64,000 nucleotides of DNA from NCBI GenBank assembly GCA_905234765.1, contig CAJOIF010000004.1, positions 1 through 64,000 on the forward strand. Direction: 5' to 3'. The notes beneath the pieces are model-generated. The model was not told the origin of the DNA and did no database searches. It saw only the letters and a program-made list of their open reading frames with translations. This document shows, in pieces, positions 17,663 through 26,154 of the stretch. The position numbers and the translations under genes were made by a program. How positions within the stretch are numbered: the stretch's first letter is position 1; the number at the start of each line of letters is the position of its first letter. Origin of the DNA: an uncultured Bacteroidales bacterium. Its GTDB lineage: Bacteria; Bacteroidota; Bacteroidia; Bacteroidales; F082.

Positions 17663-18616
17663 TTAAAATTCCCATTCCCACCAGCAGGCAGCGGAGACGA
17701 ATCCGGCACCGAAGGCACTCATGACAATCTTGTCACCTGCTTTTATCTTGTTGTCTTTCAGCATCTCATCAAGCATAATCGGGATGCTGGCCGATGAGGT
17801 GTTGCCGTATTTCTCGATGACGGTCGGGTATTTCTCTTCGGGACCGCCCACGATGTTGCGGATGCCCTCGATGATGCGCTTGTTGGCCTGGTGCAGCATG
17901 AACCAGTCGATATCCTCGTGAGTCAGGTTGGCGCGTTTCAATAGGGTTTGGATGTCTTTGGCCGACTCGGTGACGGCGGTGCGGAACAATTCCTTGCCTT
18001 TCATCACCAAAGGTTGGCCTTTCACGTAATGTTGCTCAAAGGGTGTGGTCTCCATGCCGCGTTCGTAATACAGCACATCGCGGTCTGAAATCATGGTGAG
18101 CTGCACGTCCTTGAAGGCATTGCCTTCGGTCAAGACCACGGCACCGGCACCGTCGCCGAACAACACACTGCAGTCGCGCTCGTGCCAGTTGCAGTATTTG
18201 GTAGGCTCTTCCGCACACAATATTAATATATTCTTTGCACGACCGGCTTTCATCATGCCGTCGGCGAGCATCAGCGCGTTAACGAAGCCTGCACAAGCTA
18301 CGTTGATGTCGAGTCCGGCGCAGGAGAGGCCGATGCGTTTTTGCACGATACAACTCAATCCAGGGGTGATATGTCGGTTAGCCACGTTCGAGACCAAGAG
18401 GAAATCTATCTGGTCGGGACGCAGCCCAGAGGCCTGGATGGCCTTGGTGGCCGCGCTGACGGCCAAGTCATACAAATCTTCGGATGATAATAAGTGGCGG
18501 GCCTGGATGCCCGTTCTGGTCGTAATCCAAGCATCGTTGGTGTCCAAAAAAGTCGCCAAATCGTCGTTGGTGACTGTGAGGGACGGCAATGCGCTTCCAG
18601 TTCCAATAATTTTCAT
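17663..18616 (-). CDS. fabH: 3-oxoacyl-ACP synthase III
   Basis: A 317-residue KAS III that starts fatty-acid synthesis by condensing an acyl-CoA with malonyl-ACP. The catalytic triad is visible: Cys108 in NVACAGFV, His in HQANKRIIEGI and Asn in YGNTSSASIPI. The frame is open upstream to 18658, but the TACTTTTG box at 18645-18652 lies inside that extension, so the ATG at 18616 (MKIIGTGSALP) is the start. It is the first gene of the fab operon. Confidence 0.94.
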   Translation of the reverse strand: MKIIGTGSALPSLTVTNDDLATFLDTNDAWITTRTGIQARHLLSSEDLYDLAVSAATKAIQASGLRPDQIDFLLVSNVANRHITPGLSCIVQKRIGLSCAGLDINVACAGFVNALMLADGMMKAGRAKNILILCAEEPTKYCNWHERDCSVLFGDGAGAVVLTEGNAFKDVQLTMISDRDVLYYERGMETTPFEQHYVKGQPLVMKGKELFRTAVTESAKDIQTLLKRANLTHEDIDWFMLHQANKRIIEGIRNIVGGPEEKYPTVIEKYGNTSSASIPIMLDEMLKDNKIKAGDKIVMSAFGAGFVSAACWWEWEF

Positions 18617-18644
18617 TTCGTTTTCAATTTGAATTAAAACGCCG

Positions 18645-18652
18645 CAAAAGTA
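18645..18652 (-). promoter_or_regulatory. -7 promoter box of the fab operon
   Basis: The minus strand reads TACTTTTG, 29 bases before the fabH ATG at 18616. Its position excludes the longer N-terminal reading. Confidence 0.65.
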
Positions 18653-18759
18653 CAGCATCGCGTTGTGCCGTATAAAAAATGTGTCGAATACGGATGAAAT
18701 GTGGCGAAAAACCCATATTTGTGGCGAAAATCACCCGTTTTTGGGGTGAAAAAGCCGAA

Positions 18760-18795
18760 ATAAAACAAAAAGAGACGCGAAATTTTCGCGTCTCT
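18760..18795 (-). terminator. Terminator of the outer-membrane barrel gene
   Basis: A near-perfect 25-base palindrome (arms AGAGACGCGAAA and TTTCGCGTCTCT, 18771-18795) is followed on the minus strand by TTTTTGTTTTATTT. It lies 21 bases after the gene's stop. Confidence 0.88.
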
Positions 18796-18816
18796 GGGGT
18801 GAATTTTGCGCTGTTT

Positions 18817-21249
18817 TTACATCCCGCCCATGCCCTGTGGGGCGCTTTGCGATTCGTTGCCGCCTTGACGGGCACGTTGCTCAAGTTCCATCTTACCGAA
18901 ACGGAAGGTCAGGCCGACAGAGACGCTGCGACTGTTATACTTCGAGTCGAAGGTGGATTGCACATACGGGCTGTTGTTCGACATGGCCCAGCGGTTCCAA
19001 TTGAAGATGTCGTTGGCGTTGACGAAGACCGACAGCTTACGGTCGAAGAAGTCGGCGCGGAGGCCTGCGTTGATGCCGTAGCGGGCATCCCGCTCGCTGA
19101 ACAATGATTGTGTGGGCGAACTGTAATAGCCCGATGCCGTCACCTCAAGCTTTTTCCACAGTTTGGCCCAAAGATTCATACGGAAACTGTACGACCACAT
19201 GCTGCTTTCGTATTCTTGTCCGTTGAATTGGGTATTGAGATAGGTGTTGTACAGATTGGCGTAGAGGCGCATGTTGAAGAAGGCATTCGGGCGGTACATC
19301 ATGTTGTATTCGAGACCTAGGTTGTGGCTCTTGCCCACGTTGACGGGATAGGAATATTGCACCACACGGCCATACAACGGATGATACTGTGAAAGTTGTA
19401 TCTCGTTGACTTCGTTCGACTTGGCGCGATAATAAGCCGACAGTCCTATCGAGCCGAACTTGTCCCAATATTTGGTCCAGCCGCCTTCGATGGCATCGGT
19501 GTAGATGCGATCCAGGTCGGGATTGCCCGTGCTGTATTCGTCCACATGATACATTGGGAAGCGGCTCAACTGCTCGGCCTCGGGTGCCGCGATGCGATGG
19601 GTGTAGCTCAACTTGAAATTGTGCATCGACTTGGTGCGGTAGGAGAGGTGGAGCGAGGGACGTACGCTGAAGAAGTGTTTCGTGAAGTCGTATTGCGACG
19701 AGTCAGGGTAGGCGCCGCTCATCAGCTCGGAGCAGAAACGGATGCCTTGCTTGATGGTGAAGCCGCCAATCTTCTGCTGCATGGTGAAAAACAACTCGTT
19801 GCTCAAATTGGTGAAGTTGGCCTCATAGGTGCGATATGGGTCGTTGACAGGCTTGCCATCGATAATGGAGTCGGTGATAAGATACTGTTTTTCAGGGTTG
19901 TATTCAGCGGTGTAGCCAATCGAGATCTCACCGTCTTCGGAATAGGGACGGTTATAGACGACTTCACCATCCACACCAAAGGAACTGTATTTGCTGTCCT
20001 GATGCATCATAAGGGTGTAGTCCGTAGGTGCAGCATATTTCCTCGTCACATCACCGCCGTTGCCACCGCCCCACCCCATGCCGTCGATGCTGACGGAAAG
20101 GTTGTGGCCTTTGCTGTCGAATTTGTGCTGGTAATACAGGCCGCCATTGATAAAATAATTGCTGTTGTAGCCATCCACGTTTTCTGCAATGTCCGTGATG
20201 AGGGAATCGGGCAAATATTCCTCGCGGAACATGGAGGAGTAGCTGGTAGTCTTGCCCCAATTCGGCCAGCCGCTGAACCAAAAGTTGATGCTGTTGGCCG
20301 TATCAATCTCATAATCAAGGCTGAAATAACCACCTGTGCTGTAATCCCTGCTGTCATAACTTGAAGAATCAATTTCGTGGTTGGCTAGGGAGTGCGATTC
20401 ATTGAATAAGCTTTTTTCCGAAGACTGATTGGCTTTCCAGATCGAATAGCCACCATTAATATAAGCGTTTACTGTCAGTTTTTCGTTCGACCAGACGTAT
20501 GACATCCAAGGACTTACCGAAGGTCTGGTGGAACCGTTCACGCCGAAGCTGAAGAACTCGTTTTTCTGCACTTTGGCGTTAGTGACGATGTTGATGATCC
20601 CGTCTGCCTTCGAGCCGTAACGTGCCGATGGGTTGGTGATGACCTCCACATGGTCGAGGCTGTTGGCAGGCAGTGTTTGGATATAGGTCTTGAGGTTCTC
20701 GGCGGTCATGTGGGAGGGCTTGTCGTTGATCCAAACCTCCACGCTTGAAGTGCCGCGCAGGGTGATGTTGCCCTCCACGTCCACTTCAACGCCAGGTGCG
20801 TTCTGCAAGGCGTCGGACAGCGTTCCCGTTTGGATGCTCGGGTCTTCAGCCACGTTGTACATGGTCTTTTCACCCTCCACGGCAAACAAAGGACGCTTCT
20901 CAGCAATGACCACTTCATTGAGTTTGGTGGAGCCTTCCGCCAGTTTCAGCTGGCCGAGGTCTTTGTTTCCTTCTACGGTCAGTAGCTGCTCAAATGTTTG
21001 GAAGCCGATGGCCGATACTTGCAGGCGGTAGTCGCCGTTGGGGGCCACTAGTTCGAACCGCCCTTTGTCGTCGGAGGCTGCACCACTCATGAAGACGCTG
21101 TCGGCCTGACGGAACAGTCCCACATTGACGAAGGGAATGCCTTTGCCGTTGGCTTCCTCGACGATGGTTCCAGTAATTTTGTTTTGTGCCAAAACTGGCA
21201 TAACGAAGCACCCGATGAGTGCGAGTAGGAGAAAAACACGCTTGTTCAT
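18817..21249 (-). CDS. TonB-dependent-receptor-like outer-membrane barrel protein
   Basis: An 810-residue protein with a signal peptide (about residues 1-21, ending VLAQ), a CarboxypepD-regulatory-like domain (about 23-105), a plug-like region (about 120-225, with SDALQNAPGVEVD and EVITNPSARYGSK), and a beta-barrel of the OMP_b-brl_3 type to the end. The C-terminus is a Gly/Gln-rich tail ending MGGM rather than the terminal aromatic residue of classic barrels. Such proteins are common in Bacteroidetes and most have unknown substrates. No SusD-like or regulatory partner is adjacent, so transport of a glycan is not supported. It has its own promoter and terminator. Confidence 0.82.
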   Translation of the reverse strand: MNKRVFLLLALIGCFVMPVLAQNKITGTIVEEANGKGIPFVNVGLFRQADSVFMSGAASDDKGRFELVAPNGDYRLQVSAIGFQTFEQLLTVEGNKDLGQLKLAEGSTKLNEVVIAEKRPLFAVEGEKTMYNVAEDPSIQTGTLSDALQNAPGVEVDVEGNITLRGTSSVEVWINDKPSHMTAENLKTYIQTLPANSLDHVEVITNPSARYGSKADGIINIVTNAKVQKNEFFSFGVNGSTRPSVSPWMSYVWSNEKLTVNAYINGGYSIWKANQSSEKSLFNESHSLANHEIDSSSYDSRDYSTGGYFSLDYEIDTANSINFWFSGWPNWGKTTSYSSMFREEYLPDSLITDIAENVDGYNSNYFINGGLYYQHKFDSKGHNLSVSIDGMGWGGGNGGDVTRKYAAPTDYTLMMHQDSKYSSFGVDGEVVYNRPYSEDGEISIGYTAEYNPEKQYLITDSIIDGKPVNDPYRTYEANFTNLSNELFFTMQQKIGGFTIKQGIRFCSELMSGAYPDSSQYDFTKHFFSVRPSLHLSYRTKSMHNFKLSYTHRIAAPEAEQLSRFPMYHVDEYSTGNPDLDRIYTDAIEGGWTKYWDKFGSIGLSAYYRAKSNEVNEIQLSQYHPLYGRVVQYSYPVNVGKSHNLGLEYNMMYRPNAFFNMRLYANLYNTYLNTQFNGQEYESSMWSYSFRMNLWAKLWKKLEVTASGYYSSPTQSLFSERDARYGINAGLRADFFDRKLSVFVNANDIFNWNRWAMSNNSPYVQSTFDSKYNSRSVSVGLTFRFGKMELEQRARQGGNESQSAPQGMGGM

Positions 21250-21366
21250 GGTATTTGTTTTGTAAAAATTGAATTTTTTCCGTTTAACTGGTTGAATAAC
21301 GAAGATGAAACTGAATTATTGCAGTTTGAAGAGATTTTTGATAAGAATTTCATCGCAATTTGTTTT

Positions 21367-21390
21367 AGTGTATTAGGTTAATAATACACT
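21367..21390. repeat. Inverted repeat in the leader of the barrel gene
   Basis: AGTGTATTA and TAATACACT (9-base perfect arms, 6-base loop) lie right after the -7 box of the barrel gene, near the expected transcription start. This could be an operator or a 5' stem-loop. Confidence 0.5.
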
Positions 21391-21391
21391 G

Positions 21392-21421
21392 CAAAAGTAC
21401 GGCTTTTTTCAATGCTGTCAA
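21392..21421 (-). promoter_or_regulatory. Promoter of the outer-membrane barrel gene
   Basis: On the minus strand, TTG (within CTTGACA) is followed after 19 bases by TACTTTTG, matching the Bacteroidetes -33/-7 spacing. The leader to the ATG at 21249 is about 135 bases, much longer than for most genes here. Confidence 0.6.
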
Positions 21422-21456
21422 GAAAAAAGTGAGAATTATTTCAAAACAACTCGTAA

Positions 21457-21642
21457 TTATTGTTTAATCAATTGTTTACAGAACTCTTCCAGTTCCTCTT
21501 TTGACTCCCATTTTCTCATGATGAAGAAACAACCATTGTCGAGACCCTGCATGATTTTCCATTCCTGAACCACCACGCCGTCTACGGAAAGCGCAACTTG
21601 ACGGCCTTTGGTTTCCGTTGCAACGTTCATCATGTTAGACAA
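21457..21642 (-). CDS. Small hypothetical protein
   Basis: A 61-residue frame starting MSNMMNVATETKG and ending CKQLIKQ. The middle, VALSVDGVVVQEWKIMQG, reads like a short beta-strand pair and the end, ESKEELEEFCKQL, like a helix, so a small folded protein is plausible. No family was recognised and no promoter box was found. It lies upstream of the barrel gene on the same strand and next to a MITE-like element. It may be real or a chance frame. Confidence 0.4.
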   Translation of the reverse strand: MSNMMNVATETKGRQVALSVDGVVVQEWKIMQGLDNGCFFIMRKWESKEELEEFCKQLIKQ

Positions 21643-21664
21643 CTGAGGTTGGGATTTATTACAG

Positions 21665-21805
21665 TAAGTAGATGTTCAAATTTAGTTTACATAGAAGACG
21701 CGAGACACGAGACTGCGAGACGCGAGACGTTTGGCTTGTCCCGAGTCCCGAAGTCCCGCGTCCCGTGTCAAAACAATATGTAGTTTAATTTTGAACACTT
21801 ACTTA
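21665..21805. mobile_element. MITE-like element with 29-base terminal inverted repeats
   Basis: The ends 21665-21693 and 21777-21805 are inverted repeats matching at 23 of 29 positions (shared TAAGTA, TGTTCAAA and TACATA blocks). Inside lies a second GC-rich imperfect palindrome (21697-21769) built of GACGCGAGAC and GTCCCG units, related to the one at 16334-16403. There is no coding potential. This nested architecture is that of a non-autonomous element. It separates the small ORF from the end of the DUF4143-type ATPase gene. Confidence 0.6.
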
Positions 21806-21824
21806 AAATGAAATTTCTACCCAT

Positions 21825-23078
21825 TCAACCCAAAAACGCCGCAACGTTCACCGCCGTGATGTTGTTATCGAAAGCCTTGGTTTCCAAATCATTGGAAAGC
21901 AAAAAGGCATGAAGTACGGGTTTGTCTAAAATGGATTCCAAATCGACGAGATGACGCGCATCGGTCTTGACCACATGCTCCGCCATCTTGATTTCGAAGG
22001 CGAAATAGCCGTCCTGCAACTCGACGAGCAAATCCACTTCCTTGCCGTCGTGTGTGCGCAAATGGTAAAACGTGGCATCGGAGAACACATTTTGCGCCTG
22101 CTTGTAAAGTTCAGAAACGACGAGGCTTTCAAACTCGGCACCTGTCATGCCGCCGCGCTTTTGCAGCACGGCCTGCAACACGCCATTGTCCAAATAGTGT
22201 ATTTTGGGCATTTTTGCCAAACGCTTTTTCGCGTTGCGTTCCCATGGTGGCAGCGTGAGGGTTTGGTAGCTCAGCCGCAGGTATTCCATGTAGCGGCTGA
22301 CGGTTTTCGACGACATGCCCAAGGCCGTAGCCAACGCCGACACATTGACGGTTTGTGCCGTTTGCAAGGCCAAAGCCCGCTGCAACTTGACGTAGGGTTC
22401 AAGGTCGCGGAAGGAAGCCAAGTCGCGCACATCGCGTTCCAAATAGGTGCGCACATAGTCTTTGAGCCACAAATAGCGTTCTTCGTCGGTCATTTCCTCG
22501 TCCACCAAGGCGGGATAGCCGCCGAAGCGCTGATAATGCGTCCACGCTTTTTGTTTTTTAGGCATGGTCGGGTCGAGGGCGAAGGATGGCCAAAACATGG
22601 GCATGGTGTCGGGCTGTTGCAACAGGCGTTGCCAAGGCGAGAGTTGAATTTCGTCATCCCAACTTTCGGTCAGCAGTTCGGGAAGCGTCAGGGGATAAAG
22701 GTTGAAGATGGTGCAACGTCCAGCAAGGCTTTCCTTCACTTTCTGCAACAGCAGCAACTGGCTGGAGCCGAGCAGCACATAGCGCACATCTGGGAATTGG
22801 TCGTAGGCCGACTTGATGCTTTCCACCAATTCGGGCAGTTTCTGCACTTCGTCAAGGATGGCTTTGGGGTATAATTCGCGCCATTGCCCTGCCGTAAGCC
22901 GAAGGAAGGCCGGACTTGCCACGGGGTCTTCTATCGAGAGATAGACATAATCATCAAGCACTTGCCGCACGAGGGTGGTTTTCCCCACTTGACGCGCACC
23001 CGTAAAAACCATGATTCTGCCGCTTTTGCGGTCTTTCCTTTTCAGGACTTCTGCGGTCATTTGTCGCTTCTTACCCAT
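21825..23078 (-). CDS. AAA_14/DUF4143-type P-loop ATPase
   Basis: A 417-residue protein of a family multiplied in Bacteroidetes and of unknown role. Walker A is GARQVGKTT (residues 27-35) and Walker B is the ILDEVQKLPE segment. A winged-helix part follows, then a DUF4143-type C-terminal half with a PD-(D/E)XK-like pattern (EVDLLVELQDG then FEIKM). The frame is open to 23135, but the promoter box at 23104-23111 favours the ATG at 23078. Three 32-base tandem repeats lie over and upstream of the promoter. It is divergent from prfB and has no partner gene. Confidence 0.85.
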   Translation of the reverse strand: MGKKRQMTAEVLKRKDRKSGRIMVFTGARQVGKTTLVRQVLDDYVYLSIEDPVASPAFLRLTAGQWRELYPKAILDEVQKLPELVESIKSAYDQFPDVRYVLLGSSQLLLLQKVKESLAGRCTIFNLYPLTLPELLTESWDDEIQLSPWQRLLQQPDTMPMFWPSFALDPTMPKKQKAWTHYQRFGGYPALVDEEMTDEERYLWLKDYVRTYLERDVRDLASFRDLEPYVKLQRALALQTAQTVNVSALATALGMSSKTVSRYMEYLRLSYQTLTLPPWERNAKKRLAKMPKIHYLDNGVLQAVLQKRGGMTGAEFESLVVSELYKQAQNVFSDATFYHLRTHDGKEVDLLVELQDGYFAFEIKMAEHVVKTDARHLVDLESILDKPVLHAFLLSNDLETKAFDNNITAVNVAAFLG

Positions 23079-23103
23079 AACTTTTCTTTTTTCATTTCGA
23101 CGG

Positions 23104-23136
23104 CAAAAATACGAACATTTTTGATATAGTACCAAA
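23104..23136 (-). promoter_or_regulatory. Promoter of the DUF4143-type ATPase gene
   Basis: The minus strand reads TTTG, 21 bases, then TATTTTTG, 26 bases before the ATG. The -33 element lies inside the first of the three tandem repeats. Confidence 0.65.
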
Positions 23137-23215
23137 TTTTACGCCGAATTTTTCCCGATTAGTCCAAAATTTACGCCGAATTTAGATATTAAAGTCCAAA
23201 ATTTACGTCGAATTT
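23130..23215. repeat. Three tandem 32-base-period repeats in a divergent promoter region
   Basis: The core CCAAAATTTACGCCGAATTT occurs near 23132-23151, 23164-23183 and 23196-23215, with one or two changes per copy and a period of 32 bases (three helical turns). They lie between the -33 element of the ATPase gene and the prfB promoter, which is typical of an operator array. Confidence 0.75.
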
Positions 23216-23231
23216 GGGTATTACAGAATTA

Positions 23232-23264
23232 TTGGAAGGTTTTCGTATTTTTTCCCTACCTTTG
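23232..23264 (+). promoter_or_regulatory. Promoter of prfB
   Basis: TTG at 23232-23234 and TACCTTTG at 23257-23264 are separated by 22 bases. The ATG of prfB is 28 bases downstream. Confidence 0.6.
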
Positions 23265-23292
23265 CACCCCGAAAACATACACCTTAGTTAAT

Positions 23293-24409
23293 ATGATCAC
23301 CCAAGACCAACTTAAAGACTTATGTAAGAGGATTGATGCCTTGAGGAGGTATCTTTGACGTGGATCGTCGCACCATCGAAGCCCAAGAATTAGACGAAAA
23401 GACCCAGGACCCCGCTTTCTGGAGCGACCCAAAGGCCGCCGAAGCCACTATGAAGAAAGTGCGCGAGGTGAAAGGTTGGCTCAACGGCTACAAACAGGCC
23501 GAGGATGCCTACAACGACCTTGCTGTGCTCTTTGATTTTGCCAAGGAGGGCGAGGCCACCGAGGAGGAGGTGGACGAACAATACAATGCCGCCATCCAAA
23601 TCGTGGAAGCCTTGGAATTCAAGAATATGTTGCGCGAGGAGGCTGACCCGTTGAGCGCGGTGCTGAAAATCAACGCAGGCGCGGGCGGCACTGAGGCACA
23701 GGACTGGGCGCAGATGCTCATGCGCATGTATATGCGCTACGCTGAGAACCACAAATACAAACTTACCATCTCTAACCTGCTGGAAGGCGACGAGGCTGGC
23801 ATCAAGTCGGTGACGATGAAACTCGAAGGCGAATATGCCTACGGCTACCTGAAAGGCGAAAACGGCGTGCACCGTCTCGTGCGTGTTAGCCCTTATAACG
23901 CCCAAGGCAAACGTATGACTTCGTTTGCATCGGTGTTCGTCACTCCACTCATTGACGACACGATTGAGATTGTGGTCGAGCAGTCCAGACTGTCATGGGA
24001 CACCTTCCGCAGCGGCGGCGCAGGTGGACAGAACGTGAACAAGGTGGAGTCGGGCGTGCGGTTGCGCTACCAATACAAAGATCCTTACACGGGCGAGGAA
24101 GAGGAAATCCTCATCGAAAACACCGAGACCCGCGACCAACCCAAGAACCGTGAGAATGCCCTGCGCCTCCTGAAGTCGCAACTCTACGACCGCGAGATGC
24201 GCCACCGCATGGAAGAGCAGAACAAGATTGAGGCTGGTAAGATGAAAATCGAGTGGGGTAGTCAAATCCGAAGCTACGTCTTCGACGACCGCCGTGTGAA
24301 AGACCACCGCACCAATTACCAGACCTCTGACGTGCAAGGTGTCATGGACGGCAACATTGACGAGTTCCTCAAAGCTTGGTTGATGGAATTTGGCGCGAAG
24401 AAGGAATAA
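23293..24409 (+). CDS. prfB: Peptide chain release factor 2 with programmed +1 frameshift
   Basis: The gene starts at ATG 23293 (MITQDQLKDL). After 21 codons it meets in-frame TGA at 23356-23358 within AGGAGGTATCTTTGAC, the classic RF2 autoregulatory slippery site: an internal Shine-Dalgarno, CTT and UGA followed by C. The ribosome shifts +1 and reading continues GAC GTG GAT, so the coding sequence is 23293-23355 joined to 23357-24409, 371 residues in all. The GGQ motif (SGGAGGQNVNKVESG) is present. The tripeptide that reads the stop codon is SPY, not the SPF of E. coli. RF2 releases proteins at UGA and UAA; low RF2 lets UGA be bypassed and raises its own synthesis. Confidence 0.97.
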
Positions 24410-24415
24410 GGAAAG

Positions 24416-24447
24416 GAAAACGGACGACCAAAAGGCCGTCCGTTTTC
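24416..24447. terminator. Bidirectional terminator between prfB and ftsZ
   Basis: GAAAACGGAC and GTCCGTTTTC form a 10-base stem that is extended by GACC/GGCC around an AAAA loop. The A/T ends allow termination of prfB on the plus strand and of ftsZ on the minus strand. Confidence 0.7.
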
Positions 24448-24474
24448 ACATCAAGTAGTTTGCAAAGATAAAGT

Positions 24475-26142
24475 CTAGTCCACGTTGTCGTGGAGGAAAG
24501 AGTTCTGTCCGCTGATGCCGCTTTGTGAAGTGGTGTAGTGCGACAAGTCGTTGTCAGCTTGACTGTTGATATCTATATCGCGACGCAGGTAAGCGGGTTG
24601 GTTCTCAAGAGCCTCCAAGCCACGTGCTGTGCGGTAGTTCATGCTCAAGGCACGAAGGCGTTGCTTGCGCAACTCTTCTTTCGGATCGGTCTCTTTGGCT
24701 TTCTTGGCCTCGAGCACGGCGACCTCTTGGGCAGCCTTGGCCGTGACTTCCTCGTGCGTCATGATGCGTGAGGTGATTTCAAAACCTTCGTCGTCGCTGC
24801 TTTGACGGAAGGGGTTGTCGAATACCCTAACCACAGGCTTTTCTTCCTCGCGTATAGGTGTGACGAAAGGAGTCTTTTCGGGCTCTGGGGTGTAGATAGG
24901 AGTGCTCTCCGCAAGCAAAGGCTCTTCTTCAATGACTTCCTCAACAGCTTCTTCGGCAATTTCTTCAACCGTTTCCTCCACATCGAAGAGACTGTGGATG
25001 ACGCGTTCTTCTGGCTCCGTTTTTGGCGTGGGCTGAGGTGTGACCTGCGGCGTTGGCTCGGGAGAGATGTCGTTCAGGCTGCCACCGAGCGTATGCACTA
25101 TTTTGTTCTCTTCCGTTTTGGCAGTTTTTTCGTTGGCAGGCTTCTCATTTACGGGTGCACGTCTTGGATCGTGGTTGAAGCCCGTGGCGATGAGGGTGAC
25201 GCTGATGGCGTTGCCGAGGCTTTCATCGGTGCCGTTGCCCCAGATGACATCGGAGTTGTTGCCGCAAGCGGTCTGCGCGATTTCGAGAATCTCGTCCACC
25301 TCGTCGAGCGACACTTCATCGGTGCCGGAGGTGATGTAGAGCAGGATGTTTTTCGCGCCTTCGATGTTGGAGTCGTTGAGTAGCGGCGAGTGGATGGCAG
25401 CTCTGATGGCCTTCTCGGCACGTCCTTCGCCCTCGGCGATGCCAGAGCCCATGATGGCCTTACCGCTGTCTTTCATCACAGTGGTGACGTCCTCGAAGTC
25501 GACGTTGACATAACCTGGCACGGTGATGATTTCGGCGATGCCTTTGGCGGCGGTACCCAACACGTCGTCGGCCTTGCGGAAAGCCTCGGAAAGTTTCAGG
25601 TCACCATACTGGTCGCGCAGTTTGTCCGTGCTGATGAGGATGAGGGTGTCAACGCATTTCTTCAGCTCGTCGATGCCCGACAAGGCCTGCATCTTACGTC
25701 GACGGCCTTCGCGTTCCATAGGCATGGTGACGATGCCGACGGTGAGGATGCCTCTGTCTTTGGCAATCTTGGCGATGACGGGAGCGGCACCAGTGCCTGT
25801 GCCGCCACCCATACCAGCGGTGACGAAGAGCATCTTGGTGTTTTCGTCAAGGAGCTTCTCAATGTCGCCTTTGCTCATCTCGGCGGCTTCGCGGCCTTTG
25901 GCGGGGTCGTTGCCAGCACCGAGGTCACGCTGACCCAGATGGACCTTGGTCTGCACGTTGCTTTTCATCAGTGCCTGATAGTCGGTGTTGCAGAGGATGA
26001 AATCGACGCCTTGAATGCCTTCCTCCATCATGTGATTGACGGCGTTGCCGCCGCCGCCGCCCACACCGACGACCTTGATGTAGTTGGGCATCTCATTCCC
26101 GACAGGTTTGAACAGTTCGTTGTTGTCGTATTGGTTTTCCAT
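24475..26142 (-). CDS. ftsZ: Cell division GTPase FtsZ with long C-terminal linker
   Basis: A 555-residue tubulin homologue. The GTP-binding motif GMGGGTGTGAAPV lies near residues 110-122, preceded by GVGGGGGNAVNHM at about 26-38. The globular core ends near residue 320. An unusually long Glu/Pro/Thr-rich linker follows (about 325-480), then a charged helix and the conserved tail LENQPAYLRRDIDI that should bind FtsA. FtsZ forms the division ring. It is the last gene of the dcw cluster, 12 bases after ftsA. Confidence 0.97.
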   Translation of the reverse strand: MENQYDNNELFKPVGNEMPNYIKVVGVGGGGGNAVNHMMEEGIQGVDFILCNTDYQALMKSNVQTKVHLGQRDLGAGNDPAKGREAAEMSKGDIEKLLDENTKMLFVTAGMGGGTGTGAAPVIAKIAKDRGILTVGIVTMPMEREGRRRKMQALSGIDELKKCVDTLILISTDKLRDQYGDLKLSEAFRKADDVLGTAAKGIAEIITVPGYVNVDFEDVTTVMKDSGKAIMGSGIAEGEGRAEKAIRAAIHSPLLNDSNIEGAKNILLYITSGTDEVSLDEVDEILEIAQTACGNNSDVIWGNGTDESLGNAISVTLIATGFNHDPRRAPVNEKPANEKTAKTEENKIVHTLGGSLNDISPEPTPQVTPQPTPKTEPEERVIHSLFDVEETVEEIAEEAVEEVIEEEPLLAESTPIYTPEPEKTPFVTPIREEEKPVVRVFDNPFRQSSDDEGFEITSRIMTHEEVTAKAAQEVAVLEAKKAKETDPKEELRKQRLRALSMNYRTARGLEALENQPAYLRRDIDINSQADNDLSHYTTSQSGISGQNSFLHDNVD

Positions 26143-26154
26143 ATCTTGTGCGTT

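Noticed and set aside
19396..20364. A 322-codon open frame on the plus strand opposite the outer-membrane barrel gene
   Set aside because: It is antisense to a well-supported gene with signal peptide, plug and barrel. Its residues (many Val, Ala, Gly, His) are typical of complementary-strand shadows. No promoter box precedes it.
23360..24409. prfB as a shorter gene with a GTG start at 23360
   Set aside because: The upstream ATG, 21 matching codons and the exact frameshift site show that the gene begins at 23293.
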